Shown here: piece by piece, positions 26,118 through 38,572 of the stretch
Layout: every line of letters starts with the position of its first letter
Numbering within the stretch: the first letter of the stretch is position 1
From: Mansonella perstans
Lineage: Eukaryota > Nematoda > Chromadorea > Rhabditida > Onchocercidae
Assembly: GCA_037074765.1 (NCBI GenBank)
Contig: JBAMDO010000229.1
Location: forward strand, 1-64,000
DNA length: 64,000 nt
Direction: 5' to 3'
Notes under the pieces: model-generated
Database searches by the model: none
What the model saw: the letters and a program-made list of their open reading frames with translations, nothing else
Told to the model about the DNA's origin: nothing
Position numbers and translations under genes: made by a program

Positions 26118-29100
26118 GTCGTATATGACAGTCGACTTATCTCGTATCCATCACGCGCAAATTAAAAAGTGATAAGCGCAAATTAAAAACTGTCCCATTT
26201 CAATTTATTAAATTCGATTTCCGGTGATAAACATCGAAAAGCATTTGATCCCGGCAGACATTCTGTAATGATCATTCAAAAGTACAAAAAGAATAGCTTA
26301 GTTCAAATTATACTTTAATTATATTACCAATTTAAATGTACTAAAATTTTGATCATCAAAAACTATGCATAGAAAATTTCACTGTCTTAGTAGTGTTTCA
26401 AATTTGTTTAAATTTTTTTAAATTTTGCGGTCAGTCTATTGATTAGATATTTTGTAATGGGAAAATAATAATTGGATCAATGGATCAGATCAAAACAAAT
26501 GTAATGAATGAATAAATGCATTAATTAATTAATTAAGATGAATAATGACTTACATAAACAAAAAATTTGAATCTGTGAGTGAAAAGAGTTTTCTATTGTT
26601 CATAAATGAATGACAATTAATTAAACCGCCCCATTGTTTGGAAGAAAAGTCATTTTGAACGATTCTTATTTTTGGAAAGGAAATAATGAAACCAGCAAAT
26701 TCCAGTTTTTAAATTTCTGAAGGGAATAATTAATAACATTTGTAAATGATAACGAATCGATCACAAATGAAATAGATTTAGTTCATCGACGTAAGTGTTA
26801 ACAAGTTCTGATAATAGTTGTAATGTCTGTATATATATACATATACACATATATACGGATATTGAACAATTATTTGCACTTATTTTCTATGTAATTTATT
26901 CTCATTAATTTTTGAACAGTAACTAATCGAAGTAAACCAATCAAAATTTATAATTTATTTTGAAAAAAATATTTTCCACTTTCTTCTGAAGTTGTTTTTG
27001 CTATCAAAACTTTATCTCAGGAAACAAGCAAATCAGCGATTATAATAAACAATAAGTAGCTGAAGTATTTTAATAATCTCCGTGAAAAAGTTCCAGAAAA
27101 GAAATCATTATCAATATATTACCTTTATTTGCTTGTTTTTAAGTTAATTAATCAAGCAAATAGCTTATTTATGCAAATGCTTGCAATTACTTAAAACTAA
27201 ACGATCATTTGACTTTTTGAGCTGTTTTCAATAAAAATTATTTAGCAATAAATTTGAATATTTTGCTTTAAGAATTCAGTTGACACACAAATGACGTTTT
27301 CTGTATTAAGTACAAAGAAAGTGACATTTAAAAAAGAGAGAAAACAAAACCACATTAAATGGATGGCATAAATTGGTAATAAAAATAAATTTTGCATATT
27401 TTCTTCGTATATTGTCGTCAGATTAATTTGATTAACTCAGTGAAACCTGCTCAGTTTTTCATTTCATTTTTCCTTGTTAAAAATTAGTGTGAAAATATTT
27501 TTGTGAAAATTTGATGAAATTTCCAGGAAGTTTCCGGGGAAAGGGAAGTCTCCCTTTTCTTTTATCTTAAGCAAGGAGTTATGTTGAAGTAATAATGTCT
27601 TGCGGATGTATTATAAGAGAAGCTTCTAATTAAATTTTTTCATTTCTAAATTCTTTCAGTTTAAAAATCTTTTTGCTTTTATTTTTTACCAAAAATATTA
27701 ATGAAAAATTTTCTAGTGAAATTATTTATAATTTCAATTTTCTTTCCATTTTTAATTTATCATTAAATTTTATTTTCAACTAATAATAACGGCATAATGG
27801 CTTTTTTCATTCCACATTTCTCGTCTTCCTTTTCGCTACAAATTCAAATGAGTTGGAAACACTCAATTGAGCTTCATTTTGGTGACCAACCTGACTTTTT
27901 CCAATTAAAATTTAGTGTAATTAATCTACAGTAAGAAAATTACAATCACATCAAAATTTTTTAAAATGACTGTTTCATCAAACAATTCGTCTGCAAATGA
28001 TTCGAAAGAACAAGCAAGCAAACTAAGCTTTAATCGATCCAAGTTTCAATTAAAAAGAAATCATTTTAATTAATTTAAATTTTAATTTTAATTTTAATTA
28101 ATTCCTATAATTAATTAATTGCAAAACAAATACAAAATCACATTCAGTAATGACCAAAAGGTTTTCCAAAAAAATAAAATTGATTCATTCAAAGCAAATT
28201 AAATTACCGTGTTTTAATATTCTGCTATCACTAATGAAATAATAATGTAAAAAATATGCCTTAATGTCATTAATAAAATATTTCGACCTGAGCGATTTTT
28301 CAAAGAGATTACATAAAAATAAGAAACAACTGCAGAAAAACTTTTGCATATCAGAAATTTGTCACAACTTTGAAAATTTTGAAAATATAAAATCTGATCA
28401 CATTTTTCCAGGTAAAAATTTGTTCAGTGAAAAATGTTTCATATAAATTTCAGTAAATTTAAAATTATTCAGCTTTTCAATTGTATTTTTCTAATTTCGA
28501 AAAATTCAATTTAAATTTTTTATTTCTTTAAATTTTTCATTCCTCCTCGTTTTAACTATCCCTTTTTTAAAATATAAAAATCATCTACAATACATTATAT
28601 GGACTGCAATTTCAATTTCAGTCCGACAAAATTTCGCCGTTTCAAATAACCAAAAAAGCTCACAAGCATTTCAAAATTGCATTCATTATTTCATAAAAAA
28701 AAATTTTAAGGCTGCAAATTATTTTATTAAGTTAATTGATTTAATTTACCTCAGTGATTATTCTTACTCCTACCTTTTGCTACATATCCATATTCATCAT
28801 TTTTTCGTTTTTATGGATGAAAATTAAATTTTTTTAAAGAACAAAACAACAAATTTTTAAAAAATAATATATATTTCATATTTTAAATTTATGAAATTAC
28901 TTAACTTGCAACTTGAAAATTTAATTTGGCTTCAGAAAGAAATTAATACAGAAAAAAACTAAATCTTTTAATTATGAATTGTAGTTATTGTTGCGAAAAC
29001 TGAAAGATCAAATTGAAAGATTAGCTTTCGTCGCTGATAGCTGTAACTAATCTTAAGGTTTAAATATGACATCAAAATAATTTCAAGTTTCAGTACTTTG

Positions 29101-32100
29101 TATTACATATACTTTATATTACATAAAATTTTTTCCAGTTTTGAAATTTAATTCGTTAAATGTCAAAGTGCAATGCTAAAAATAGCTTACCAAGTCACTG
29201 GAAAATTTTAATAACATTAATTTTATGTATACTGTTCTTGAAAGGTGAAAATTACCAGTTTGAGTATTCATTTCTCTTACTTAACATATGATGATTATTA
29301 TCTATTACTTGTTAAATTAAGAAATGATGAGTTAGTGAGTAATTTTTTAATTAATTGAAATCCAAAAGTTTTTAAAATTTTTCGTTTTTTTAAATTCTTT
29401 GCTTCTTTTTATTAATTGTGATATTATTAATTTATTCAAAGTTGATTTTGAAAAATCCAAAAAACATGCAATATATTTCTACCATTGATAATTATTGATT
29501 GATTTCGATGAAAAAAGTTTAGGAATTCACTTCATTTAATTTCATCTAAAAATGGAAAACAAGAACATTCTGAGGGTAAATGAAATAAACTGCAGTTTAA
29601 ATGACGAATTGATCATTTTTCTTTAAAATTACAAAGATTATAAAAAAATTCTAAAAATTTGATTTCAAAAGGATTTGAAAATCTGATGAATCACTGACAA
29701 ATTAATTGAATGATTCAGCGGTCGCTCAGCTAATTCCGTTCAATTCATTTGTGAAATCGAATATTTCCTGATGTGAAACAAAAAAATAAAAAAAAGGAAA
29801 GCGAATTTCTTCATTTAAACTGTCATTGTCAAATGGTTGTATGTATGGTTATTGTCATACTACCCAAGCGATGAAGTTTGACAATTCAATTAACGGTCTC
29901 GATGCAATTAAACAATTCTCATAATGCAAAATGACAGCATTCCAATCATTGCAATGTTTGCATATTTGTAATTTCAAAAGTTCAATAGCAAATTTGGTCT
30001 TACTTAAATCTTTTGTTTTCTATAAGTAGGTTAAAGTGACAATTCCGCTATAGTATATGTTACATATGAAAGATTTTTTTTAGCCTTTTGATTTGTTAAA
30101 CAATTCAAATTTCGTCTTCTTACTGCTTCATATGAATGATAATTGACGCAGGTTTCACAGAATCCACTGCTTCATCTTATTGTATAATATTTCCACCTTG
30201 CTGCTTCTCAAATGGCGCATTTGAACACTTTCCATTCAACCTTGCTCATTCAGGTTTTACTGAAACTAATTAGACCAGGTTATACTAAAGCAACTGAAAT
30301 AGTAAATTTTGATCCGTTAATGATTATTATCCTGGAAATAATGAAATCCGCACGTAAAGGATTTTTTGTTTTTTCTATAATAGCATTTTTTTTGTGGAAA
30401 TAATTATAACAGTTTATGTTTGATGAACTGACGTTTGTCCTACCTCTCTCTATCTTAAGAATTTGACAATTACGATGACTTTGTTAATTTGTTTTTCCTT
30501 TACAATATTACTAAAATTTGGTTTTTGCTGATTTCCACCTGGTTGATCCAGGCGTTCCACCAGGATCGTGTCTGAGAAGATTGTTTACACTTGTTTATAG
30601 CAATGTCTACAACTTTTGTTTGTTCAACAACTTTTAATATAAAATTTATAAATCAGAATTAAGTCAATAAGATGAGTTTTCAAATGGTTTAAAGCTTTTC
30701 AAATCATTTCACAAACAAGTATCTATTTCGATTTCTTTGATATCAATTCATCAAATATGTTAACATCAGTTGGATGAAAAAAATATTGAGCTCTCAAACA
30801 CTACTGATCCAGATGATTACCTTCTTAACTCTTTCCGGTTGTGCTTGTAATTAATTCATTCTCACAAACAAACAGTTGTTTGTAAAATGACCATCATATA
30901 ATGAAATGTAATTAGCGAACTAATTAAATTAGTAATTGATAAAAAACATAGCTGACAACATTTATTTCCGTGATATGTACATGTTAGCAGAAATGGTAGC
31001 AATTGGTCATTGATTAAAATATTTTCACTTCATCAGATCTTACGGCGGCATTTTTATTTGAAATGGAATGCCTATTAATAAGTGTCAAATGTTAAAGTTT
31101 GTAACATCGGCATTAAAAAGCAATTCATTTTAATTGTGAGATAAATATTGAAAATTTATTTGATTTAAGGTTTTTAAAAATTTCAGAAAAAAATTTCAAA
31201 TTTCAATAAATATGACAGATAGCTCCATAAAAGGCGCACTTAGCACAACATGCAACAAACACATGCCCAATTATTCCAAACACCATCACGGTTCGGAATC
31301 ATTACCACGCAATTATTTTTAGGTAAGGCTCATTATCTGGTTTCGTGTGCTCCCACTTTGTATAATTAAGTGCTGCTCCGTCCACCTAATATCGTTTGCT
31401 AGTATCTGCACCTATCTTATCCGATTCCAACCCAACGAATATATGCATTGCCTATCTTATCCGATCCCAACCCAATGAATATATGCATTGCCGAAAGTGG
31501 ATGCCGCATTGTCAAATCTAGAATTTCATTCTACCATGAACCTTTATAGTAATGGAGTAGTAATTTGTGGAGTTTGTAAATAATTTTTGAAAAACTAAAA
31601 AAACGAAGAAATGAAAGAGCAATTATCGTCCCAGCATTTTTATCACAGCAATAGAAAACTCGTAAAAATGGATAATTTCGAAATTTAACTCCGGCAATCA
31701 ACTGTTATAAATTAAATGAAATAAACTGAGAGAAATAAACCAGCTAAAATTTACTGACAAAAATTTTATTTCGAAATTTTTTTTTTTTGTATTACAATTA
31801 TTATTTCTGTTATTAAACAAAAGTTTAATTTGGTTCGGATACATTTGAAATCATTTTAAATTATTTCAAATTATTTCGATGAAATATTTTATCAAGTTTG
31901 TTGTTTGATAAATGATCAAAGCATTTTTGTCAATTTTACTGGAAACAAAACGATTCTCGTCGTCCGATTCGATGTTTGCAAGATGAATATTGCGCTTTTT
32001 ACACTTTTATTTTTACACATTTTGTGCTTCCGCTTGATTCGTTGCGCTTTCTATTATTATTACCTGATAAAATTAATTAATAAGAGACAGTTAATTGCTT

Positions 32101-32229
32101 CAATTAACAAAAACAAAAGAGGCCAAAATCAATTCAATAAAATCAGGGAAATTTTTGTTGTTGCTTATTGAAAAAACTTTTTTGTGAAAATTTTTAATAA
32201 ATTGGTCAAATTTCACAAACTTTTAATGA
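26118..32229. other. long gene-poor, AT-rich stretch
   Basis: Very AT-rich with many homopolymer-like runs. No exon chain with splice sites in phase was found on either strand, and the open frames present are short and low in complexity. The only structured element noted is a 40-bp tandem duplication at 31411-31490. Confidence 0.6.
31411..31490. repeat. 40-bp tandem duplication
   Basis: Two head-to-tail copies start 'cctatcttatccgat' at 31411 and 31451 and end 'atatatgcattg'. They differ at two positions, so the duplication is young. Confidence 0.9.
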
Positions 32230-32545
32230 TTTTCGTGCTTGGACTATATTCTAATCCTACAGGGCATTTTGTTCCATTGTGATTTGGTGTTTTCTCTTCA
32301 CGATGTCTTATTTAACAAATAGCTGCCCGAGGTCCTAACTCTGCATTAGCATCATATGTCCAATCATCTTATTAACTTGTCTGTACGTCAATCACCACAA
32401 CCATATTATTCAGGTCACTATTGGCCGGTTTCTTAGGTATTCAATGCGTGAATTCCAATTTGCCTCCATTACAAAAGTATCGTACTGAAACGTTATGTGC
32501 TACAGATTGTGAACCGATGTAGGCTGTCTTGACATTTTTGGCTGA
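32230..32545 (-). other. less AT-rich island, possible gene relic
   Basis: This stretch is visibly less AT-rich than its surroundings and lies just outside the right duplication copy. One minus frame starts with 'IGSQSVAHNVSVRYFCNG', which loosely resembles the N-terminal motif of nematode transthyretin-like proteins, but the rest of that frame has stops and no further match. No exon model could be made. Confidence 0.2.
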
Positions 32546-34910
32546 TAATAAATCTTTAATTTGAAAAAAAGTAAGGAAAAGTTGGATCATAATAAGGTTA
32601 TCAATAAATAAAAGAAAAATCAGTAATTGCGCGTAAAAAAGTCAATACTACAAGCATTTTTATTAAAACTTTCAGCTTTAAGTTTGGCCTTTTATAAATT
32701 ATAAATTCAGTCACAATGTAACTACCCTGTACAAATTGTACAAAGGTTATGAATTTCAAAGATCATATGCCTTTTGTTAAATGCATTTTCACATCGATAT
32801 TTGTGCCGACATTTTTTTTTAAATAATCGAACAAAGCGAATTTTTTTGCTTTTATTTCCGCCTAACAATCAGCAAATTGATCTTTACCAATAAAATTCTG
32901 TGATTGAACAGAAGAAAAAAATGAAAAAATTTAATTCTTTTAAAATTTATAGCTTTTTGCTTTATTTTGCTTTTCTTCAGGTATTATGAAGTTGGAGCAG
33001 GAGGTTGGAATGGTTTCAAAACTGAATGAAGTTTTCTCTCATAACAAAGTAGTAGTAGTAGTAGTAATAGTTATAAAATTTCTGCTTCTTTCTTTTTGAA
33101 AATTGTATTACATATGACGGCACTTTTCATTTAATAAAATTTTATTAAAAAAAAACAATTTTGAAAGGGTACAGGAAAAAGATAAGAAAAAAGAAAAGAT
33201 GATATTGCTGTTGCTGTTGTTGTTAGCCGACTGGATCGGAATGTTCATTGTCATTTGAAACTAAATGCTATCACAAAAGTGGACAAACATCGAATAATTT
33301 TGCCGATTGTTTTAATAAAAACAAAAAAAAAACATCGCAAGAATTTTGCAAATAAAAAAATGCTAAAAATAAAAAATTTTATGAAATATTTACTATGCGG
33401 TGAAAGTAGAAAAGAGAAATTTCCTTTTAAATTTTTCTCGGTGAATTTGGAAGCAATTGCTATTTTTGTTTCAATGAACAGATAATATATTAATTCTTCT
33501 TAATCTTAATCATTAAATTTCTTTTCCGCTTTTCATAAAATTCATTTGTTTATTTATTTATTTATTCGTTTGTTGAAAGTAACTGTTTTTCACTTTCACT
33601 AGTAAGATAGAACCGCTTCAAAAAAGTGAATTTAAATTTTTTTAGATTTCATTTCTTTCTTTTTATGATTTAAAAAGAAGAAACCATGCAATTTCTAACT
33701 ATTCATTTTTGTCTCGAAATGGTTTTTTTCTGTCAGTTCAATCAAAATTTTCAATTTCTTTCATTGACTCATATATCACATTGAACTAGCGTCGATTGTA
33801 TAAAAAAATTTCCTTTCATTTATCTTTAAAGTTAATTAGAACACGAAAATTAAAAATTTAAGCTACATTATACCGTAATTAGCAATAATGAAAATTAATA
33901 TGAAGCTTAAAAATTTCTACCATATCATAGATATACTAAATATACCGTAGCCTATTAATAAAATGTATTGAAATGAAAAACTTGTAAAATGAAACTACTG
34001 AAAAGTAGAATGATCGCGTAACATATTGTTATAGCAACAGTGATCAAAAAGAATTGGTAAATGTACAAAGATCTTTTATTTGTACACAAAATTGAATCCG
34101 AAATAATTTATTGAAATAAAAACAGATTGTTTGTTAAATTTTAAAATTTTTCAAATTTGTTTTTTCCCACTTATTTTTCTTCTAATAATTGAAACAGTAA
34201 AAATAAACAGGAAGAAAACAGAGAAATCAATACCAACCATAAACATTGGACATTTTTTCCTTTACTCTCTTTTTCTTGCAATATAAATTAAATTTAATTT
34301 CTAATTTTCTTTTCCATCATTATTGAAATACCCGTGAAACTTATTAAAACCAAGAAAATATCGTCAATAATGACATTTAATAATTCAATTTATGAGATAA
34401 TTTAGCTGTTATTGTAAGCGTAAATTCTAAAACAATGAAAATAAAATTTTCGAATTTTAAAAATTACAAAAATATTTGGGACGAAATTGAACCATGAAAG
34501 TGCTAATTTCCAATTTTAAATAAAGTAATTTTTTGATTAATTAACTACATCTGCCGTTTAATTATTATCAATTTAGAAAATTCTCGATTTAGGAAAATTT
34601 TGCAGTAGGAGATTCTCATTTTTATCTAAAACTAGAATAAAGCCAAAAAAAAACGATTACCAAAAAAAAAAACGATTATCTCATATTTAAAAAACGATTA
34701 TCAGCTAGCTCAATAATAAGAAAATTAATAGAATCAAAAGTATTAAAATCAATATTCATTTTTCGAACTAGACTTTGTTTTTTATACACTATTGCTTTCC
34801 GATTCATTGACCTTTTCCTTATCACTGATAGCTTTTGCTTATAACTGATATTTCTTCCTTATCACTGATAATCTCAATTATTTCTCTCACTATCTTTATC
34901 ACTGATCAGA

Positions 34911-35276
34911 AATATCAGATCAGTCTCTGCAACAGCTCGAACATCATTTCCGTTCTCAACATCTACAATTGGAAATAGTACCGTTGAAATCCCAACTGAT
35001 ATTGATGGTAGTATAGCTGCTACTACTAATACTACTGCTATCACTACTGTTACTACCACCTCTACTACTACTACTATTACATTTACTACTATTGCTACTG
35101 CTATAGCTCCACCAATATCTGTTCTGCCAACTACAGTTTTTAAAAAGATTTTAAGGCGTAATTTGGAAGCAATGCCACTATTAATTTCTTTAAAGCCCAA
35201 TTTTTTTTGGTAGTAATTTTTACGGCACATTTGTGCTCTTGTTTTAATAATTACCAAAATAAACTATGACCTGATA
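34911..35276 (+). pseudogene. 3' fragment of the orphan gene, frameshifted
   Basis: Matches codons around 6609-6970 of the left-copy orphan gene: the Thr/Ile/Ala-rich repeat and the conserved block after it. A one-base loss near 34930 and a one-base gain in a T run near 35211 shift the frame, the second giving an early TAG at 35212-35214. The front three quarters of the gene (left 2885-6608) is deleted at the 34910 junction. No functional product is expected. The repetitive part has lost some ACT/ACC codons. Confidence 0.85.
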
Positions 35277-36210
35277 GATTGTTTCAAAAAGATTAGATGA
35301 AATTACAATCATGCAATGAAATGATGTAAATACAGAATAGCGACTTGGCAAAAGAAAAAAAATGATCGAAGCAGTAATTAAATGGTTTTCAAATCAATAA
35401 TTTTGTCATAATTGCAATTAACGAAGTGATCATTTAATTGGCTCATCATCGCTTGATCGTAAATAGCAATATCATGAATAAATAATGAGCTAACATGTTG
35501 GATTATTAAATTCTCACTAAACTTTCAAGTTAATTCCATTCCGTGTTCATATCAAAAGTTATTATTAATTAAAAATTGTGTTGAAATTAATTTTTCATTT
35601 GGTAAAATCAATGTTGAAATTTCATTTCGAACAAAATTTGATTTGGAATTTCATTTCGAACAAAACTTGATTTGTTGATTTTTTCTTTAATTATTACTGT
35701 ATGCTATTAACAAAATTCACACTGTACCTATCAAGTATAAAAAAATAATAGTTGGACAATATTTCTTCCCACATTTGGCATCATTACCGTGAAAATTTCA
35801 TTTCGAACAAAATTTGTTCCGGTTAATGCAATTGGAAAGACAATTGCGCATACTTACTGAATTTGATGGAAGACAATAATTCATTTTCGATACAGATAAT
35901 TCCGGTACAGGAGAGAATGAATTAGGAAAAGGTGCACATTTCAGGAAATGGCACGGAAAGTATGGAAAACTTCTGAAAAAGCAGTAAAGTGTAATATGCA
36001 AATTACCCAGTCGACTCTCTTTTTCATTTTTTACTGTAATGCAAATTATGCTTATTTTTGGACTGATTATTGTTGACATCTGCATCTGTAGTAGTCAGTG
36101 AAGGTATAAGTGTCTGTTTAAATCTGTCAATCATATATCTTCTATCCATATATGTGTGTCTGTCTGCCTGTGTTTATATGTGTGCGTGCATGTGTCTGTC
36201 TGTTTGTGTT

Positions 36211-36212
<2 letters not shown>

Positions 36213-36286
<74 letters not shown>

Positions 36287-36381
36287 TGTCTGTGTGTGGT
36301 GTGTGTGTCTGTGTGTGGTGTGTGTGTCTGTGTCTGTGTGTGTCTGTGCTGTGTGTGTGTGTATGTGTGTGTGTGTATGTA
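36213..36381. repeat. (GT)n microsatellite, right allele with GGTGT interruptions
   Basis: The counterpart of the left array. It is 18 bases longer and is broken by several 'ggtgtg' steps and a 'tgctgt' step, while the unique sequence around it is identical to the left copy. The Cys/Val-rich frames through it are repeat artefacts. Confidence 0.95.
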
Positions 36382-37836
36382 TGTTAAAATGTAAATTTAT
36401 TGAATATGTAAATAGCCGATGACGCATCAAGAAAATGTATGGATGGAATGAATATGGTTAGCAGCTGGAGAAAATTTAGCGTAAAATGTTACTTCGATCA
36501 TTTGCTGCCTTTCAGTTTTCTCTTTCTTCTCTTGAAATTTCATTATTTAGTTGATGCGTCAGCATAATCTTTTTCTTAATTAATTAATTAATTAGGCAAA
36601 TGCTTATCAATATACAGCAATAATTATTCCTTGATCAATAATAAAAGGTAATTATTTTGTAATAATAGTTTTTAAAATTTTCTGGTGTTATTGATTTTTA
36701 TTAGCTGGCTAATTCAATACTGGAAATGAAGTCGCTTTCTTCTTTTCCGGAATTTCAGTGCCAAAATGTATATACGTATTATCGATAGTAATATGATAAA
36801 GTGATCAGTGAATAATATGGGGGAAGAAATGACTGAAATTAAATGAATTGAGATAAAATTTAATATTGCGATCCGAAAACTAAAAATATTAATCATTTAA
36901 TAGGGACAGATGACAAGTTGCATTCCTGCTGATCACATCAATAGGTATCATTTCCCTGTGCTTGCTGATGACAGATGACAGTATTATGAAAGTTTTTCGA
37001 ATAATACTGTTTAATTAACTATTGAATAGTAATTTCCCCAATTTATTACAGATGCATTTTCTGTTTCATAAATCCTTTCATATGTGAAATAACCAAGCGT
37101 ACTGTTTTAGTTGATAATAAACATTGATAAGTGGAAGTGATCCGGTTTCATTCACATTCAACAGGAATAAATGAGCTTCTAGAGAAAGGAGAAATCAGGA
37201 ATGATTAAATCAACTTCAATAAATGTACCTTCTTGTCATTTAGTTTTATTTAAATCATTAATTAAATTAAGTGATAATTAAGCGGCATTTTTAAATGATT
37301 CAATTGAAATTCAAGTGATACGATCATCGCTTCAATAAATTGTTCAATAAATTGACATTTGTAGGATGTCAAATCGTCGTCGACTATTTCATCATTTAAG
37401 TGTCCCTTTTGTGATGCATATATATTTACATTACAAAGGTTAGTCATTTATATTTGCGTTTAATTTACATAAATTTTTAAATGAAATTTTTCGTATGCCA
37501 AAAAAAAAGCAAACAAATCTTTTCAGTTTTATAATTCATTTAAAAAGTTCACATATAAACGAAGATCTGTCATCAATGCTCAATGATCGTTGCCAATCAT
37601 GTTTGACAATGGTAGCAAAGGAAAAGGTTGTAATTGTTACTTATGGTAAGTTTCTGTTATTAAAACTTTTTAAAATGAAAATTTTGCTTTAAGAAATTTT
37701 CGAAGCTTCTCCTAAACAAGTCATTTGATGGTGCAAATTTTAAATAATCACAAAAATTACGAAAATTAAATTACAGTTGAATAAATTCAACTTCTCTGCA
37801 AGATCAATTTTCTTTTTCCCATTTATTAATTTATAG

Positions 37837-38096
37837 CTTTTCCACATCGAGATATTGACCAGTACTGGAATATGAATGATTCATTATCCAATTCCGATAT
37901 ATCGTCCGATACATGCACATCGATAAGTATCAACGCTAATTGTTACCGTAATTTTGAAATGCGAATTTTGAAAAAATGATAACTCTGTTCATTTTTTTCT
38001 TTTCCAAGAAAGTTTAAATTTTAGGAACAGGAAGTAGCAAATGATTGTACAACAACAATTAATAGTACGATTGCCTCGGGAGCAGTTACAATTGAG
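37837..38096 (+). other. possible upstream exons of the zinc-finger gene
   Basis: Two protein-like open stretches with splice signals lie between the near-identical tract and the finger exons. The first is 37837 to ~37947 (acceptor TTATAG; Asp/Ser/Asn-rich; joins in phase to a frame ending at a GTAAGT donor at 37645). The second is 38025-38096 (acceptor TTTTAG, donor GTGTGA, 24 codons). The second could join in phase to an acceptor at 38530. I could not make all pieces agree in phase, so the 5' structure stays open. Confidence 0.35.
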
Positions 38097-38572
38097 GTGT
38101 GAAATATTTTTCCACTTCCACTTTGGTTGAAAATTTTAATTCGTTATCAAATTTTTGTGAATTTTCTTTTTTATTTCCATCAATTAAAATTTGCTTCAAT
38201 TTATGGATACACACTTGGAATACTATATCATTAATTTGAATAACTAAAAATGAAACATAAGGAATTATCAATATCATTAATCTTCAGAATAATACTTATC
38301 GACCTATGGATAATGAAATCTTAACAAATGTAAGTTCTGAATTCATATTGTGTTGTTGTGGTGTTTGTTGTTGTGGTTACTGTAGTTTTTATTGTTGCTG
38401 TTACTGCAGTTGTTGTTGTCTGCTGCTGTTGCAGTCGTAATTGTTGTTCTTGATGTTATTATTGCTGTTGTTTTATCATAGTTTATTCATCCAAAAAAAA
38501 AAAAACAGGACAGTAATTTTCAATTTTAAGCAAAATTTACTGGGTGAAAAAAAAAGTTATACGTCAAATATT

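Noticed and set aside
28264..28446. 60-codon plus-strand frame
   Set aside because: Asn/Lys/Phe-rich composition typical of AT-rich non-coding DNA, no splice partners.
30535..30551. 'cacctggttgatcc' resembles the 5' end of 18S rRNA
   Set aside because: The match covers about 13 bases only; the following sequence does not continue as 18S rRNA.
30540..30600. Collagen-like Gly-Pro pattern
   Set aside because: Only two or three Gly-X-Y triplets in one frame, far too short for a nematode collagen.
33255..33485. 76-codon frame in the right duplication copy
   Set aside because: The matching left sequence (~570-795) does not keep the frame, so it is not under coding constraint.
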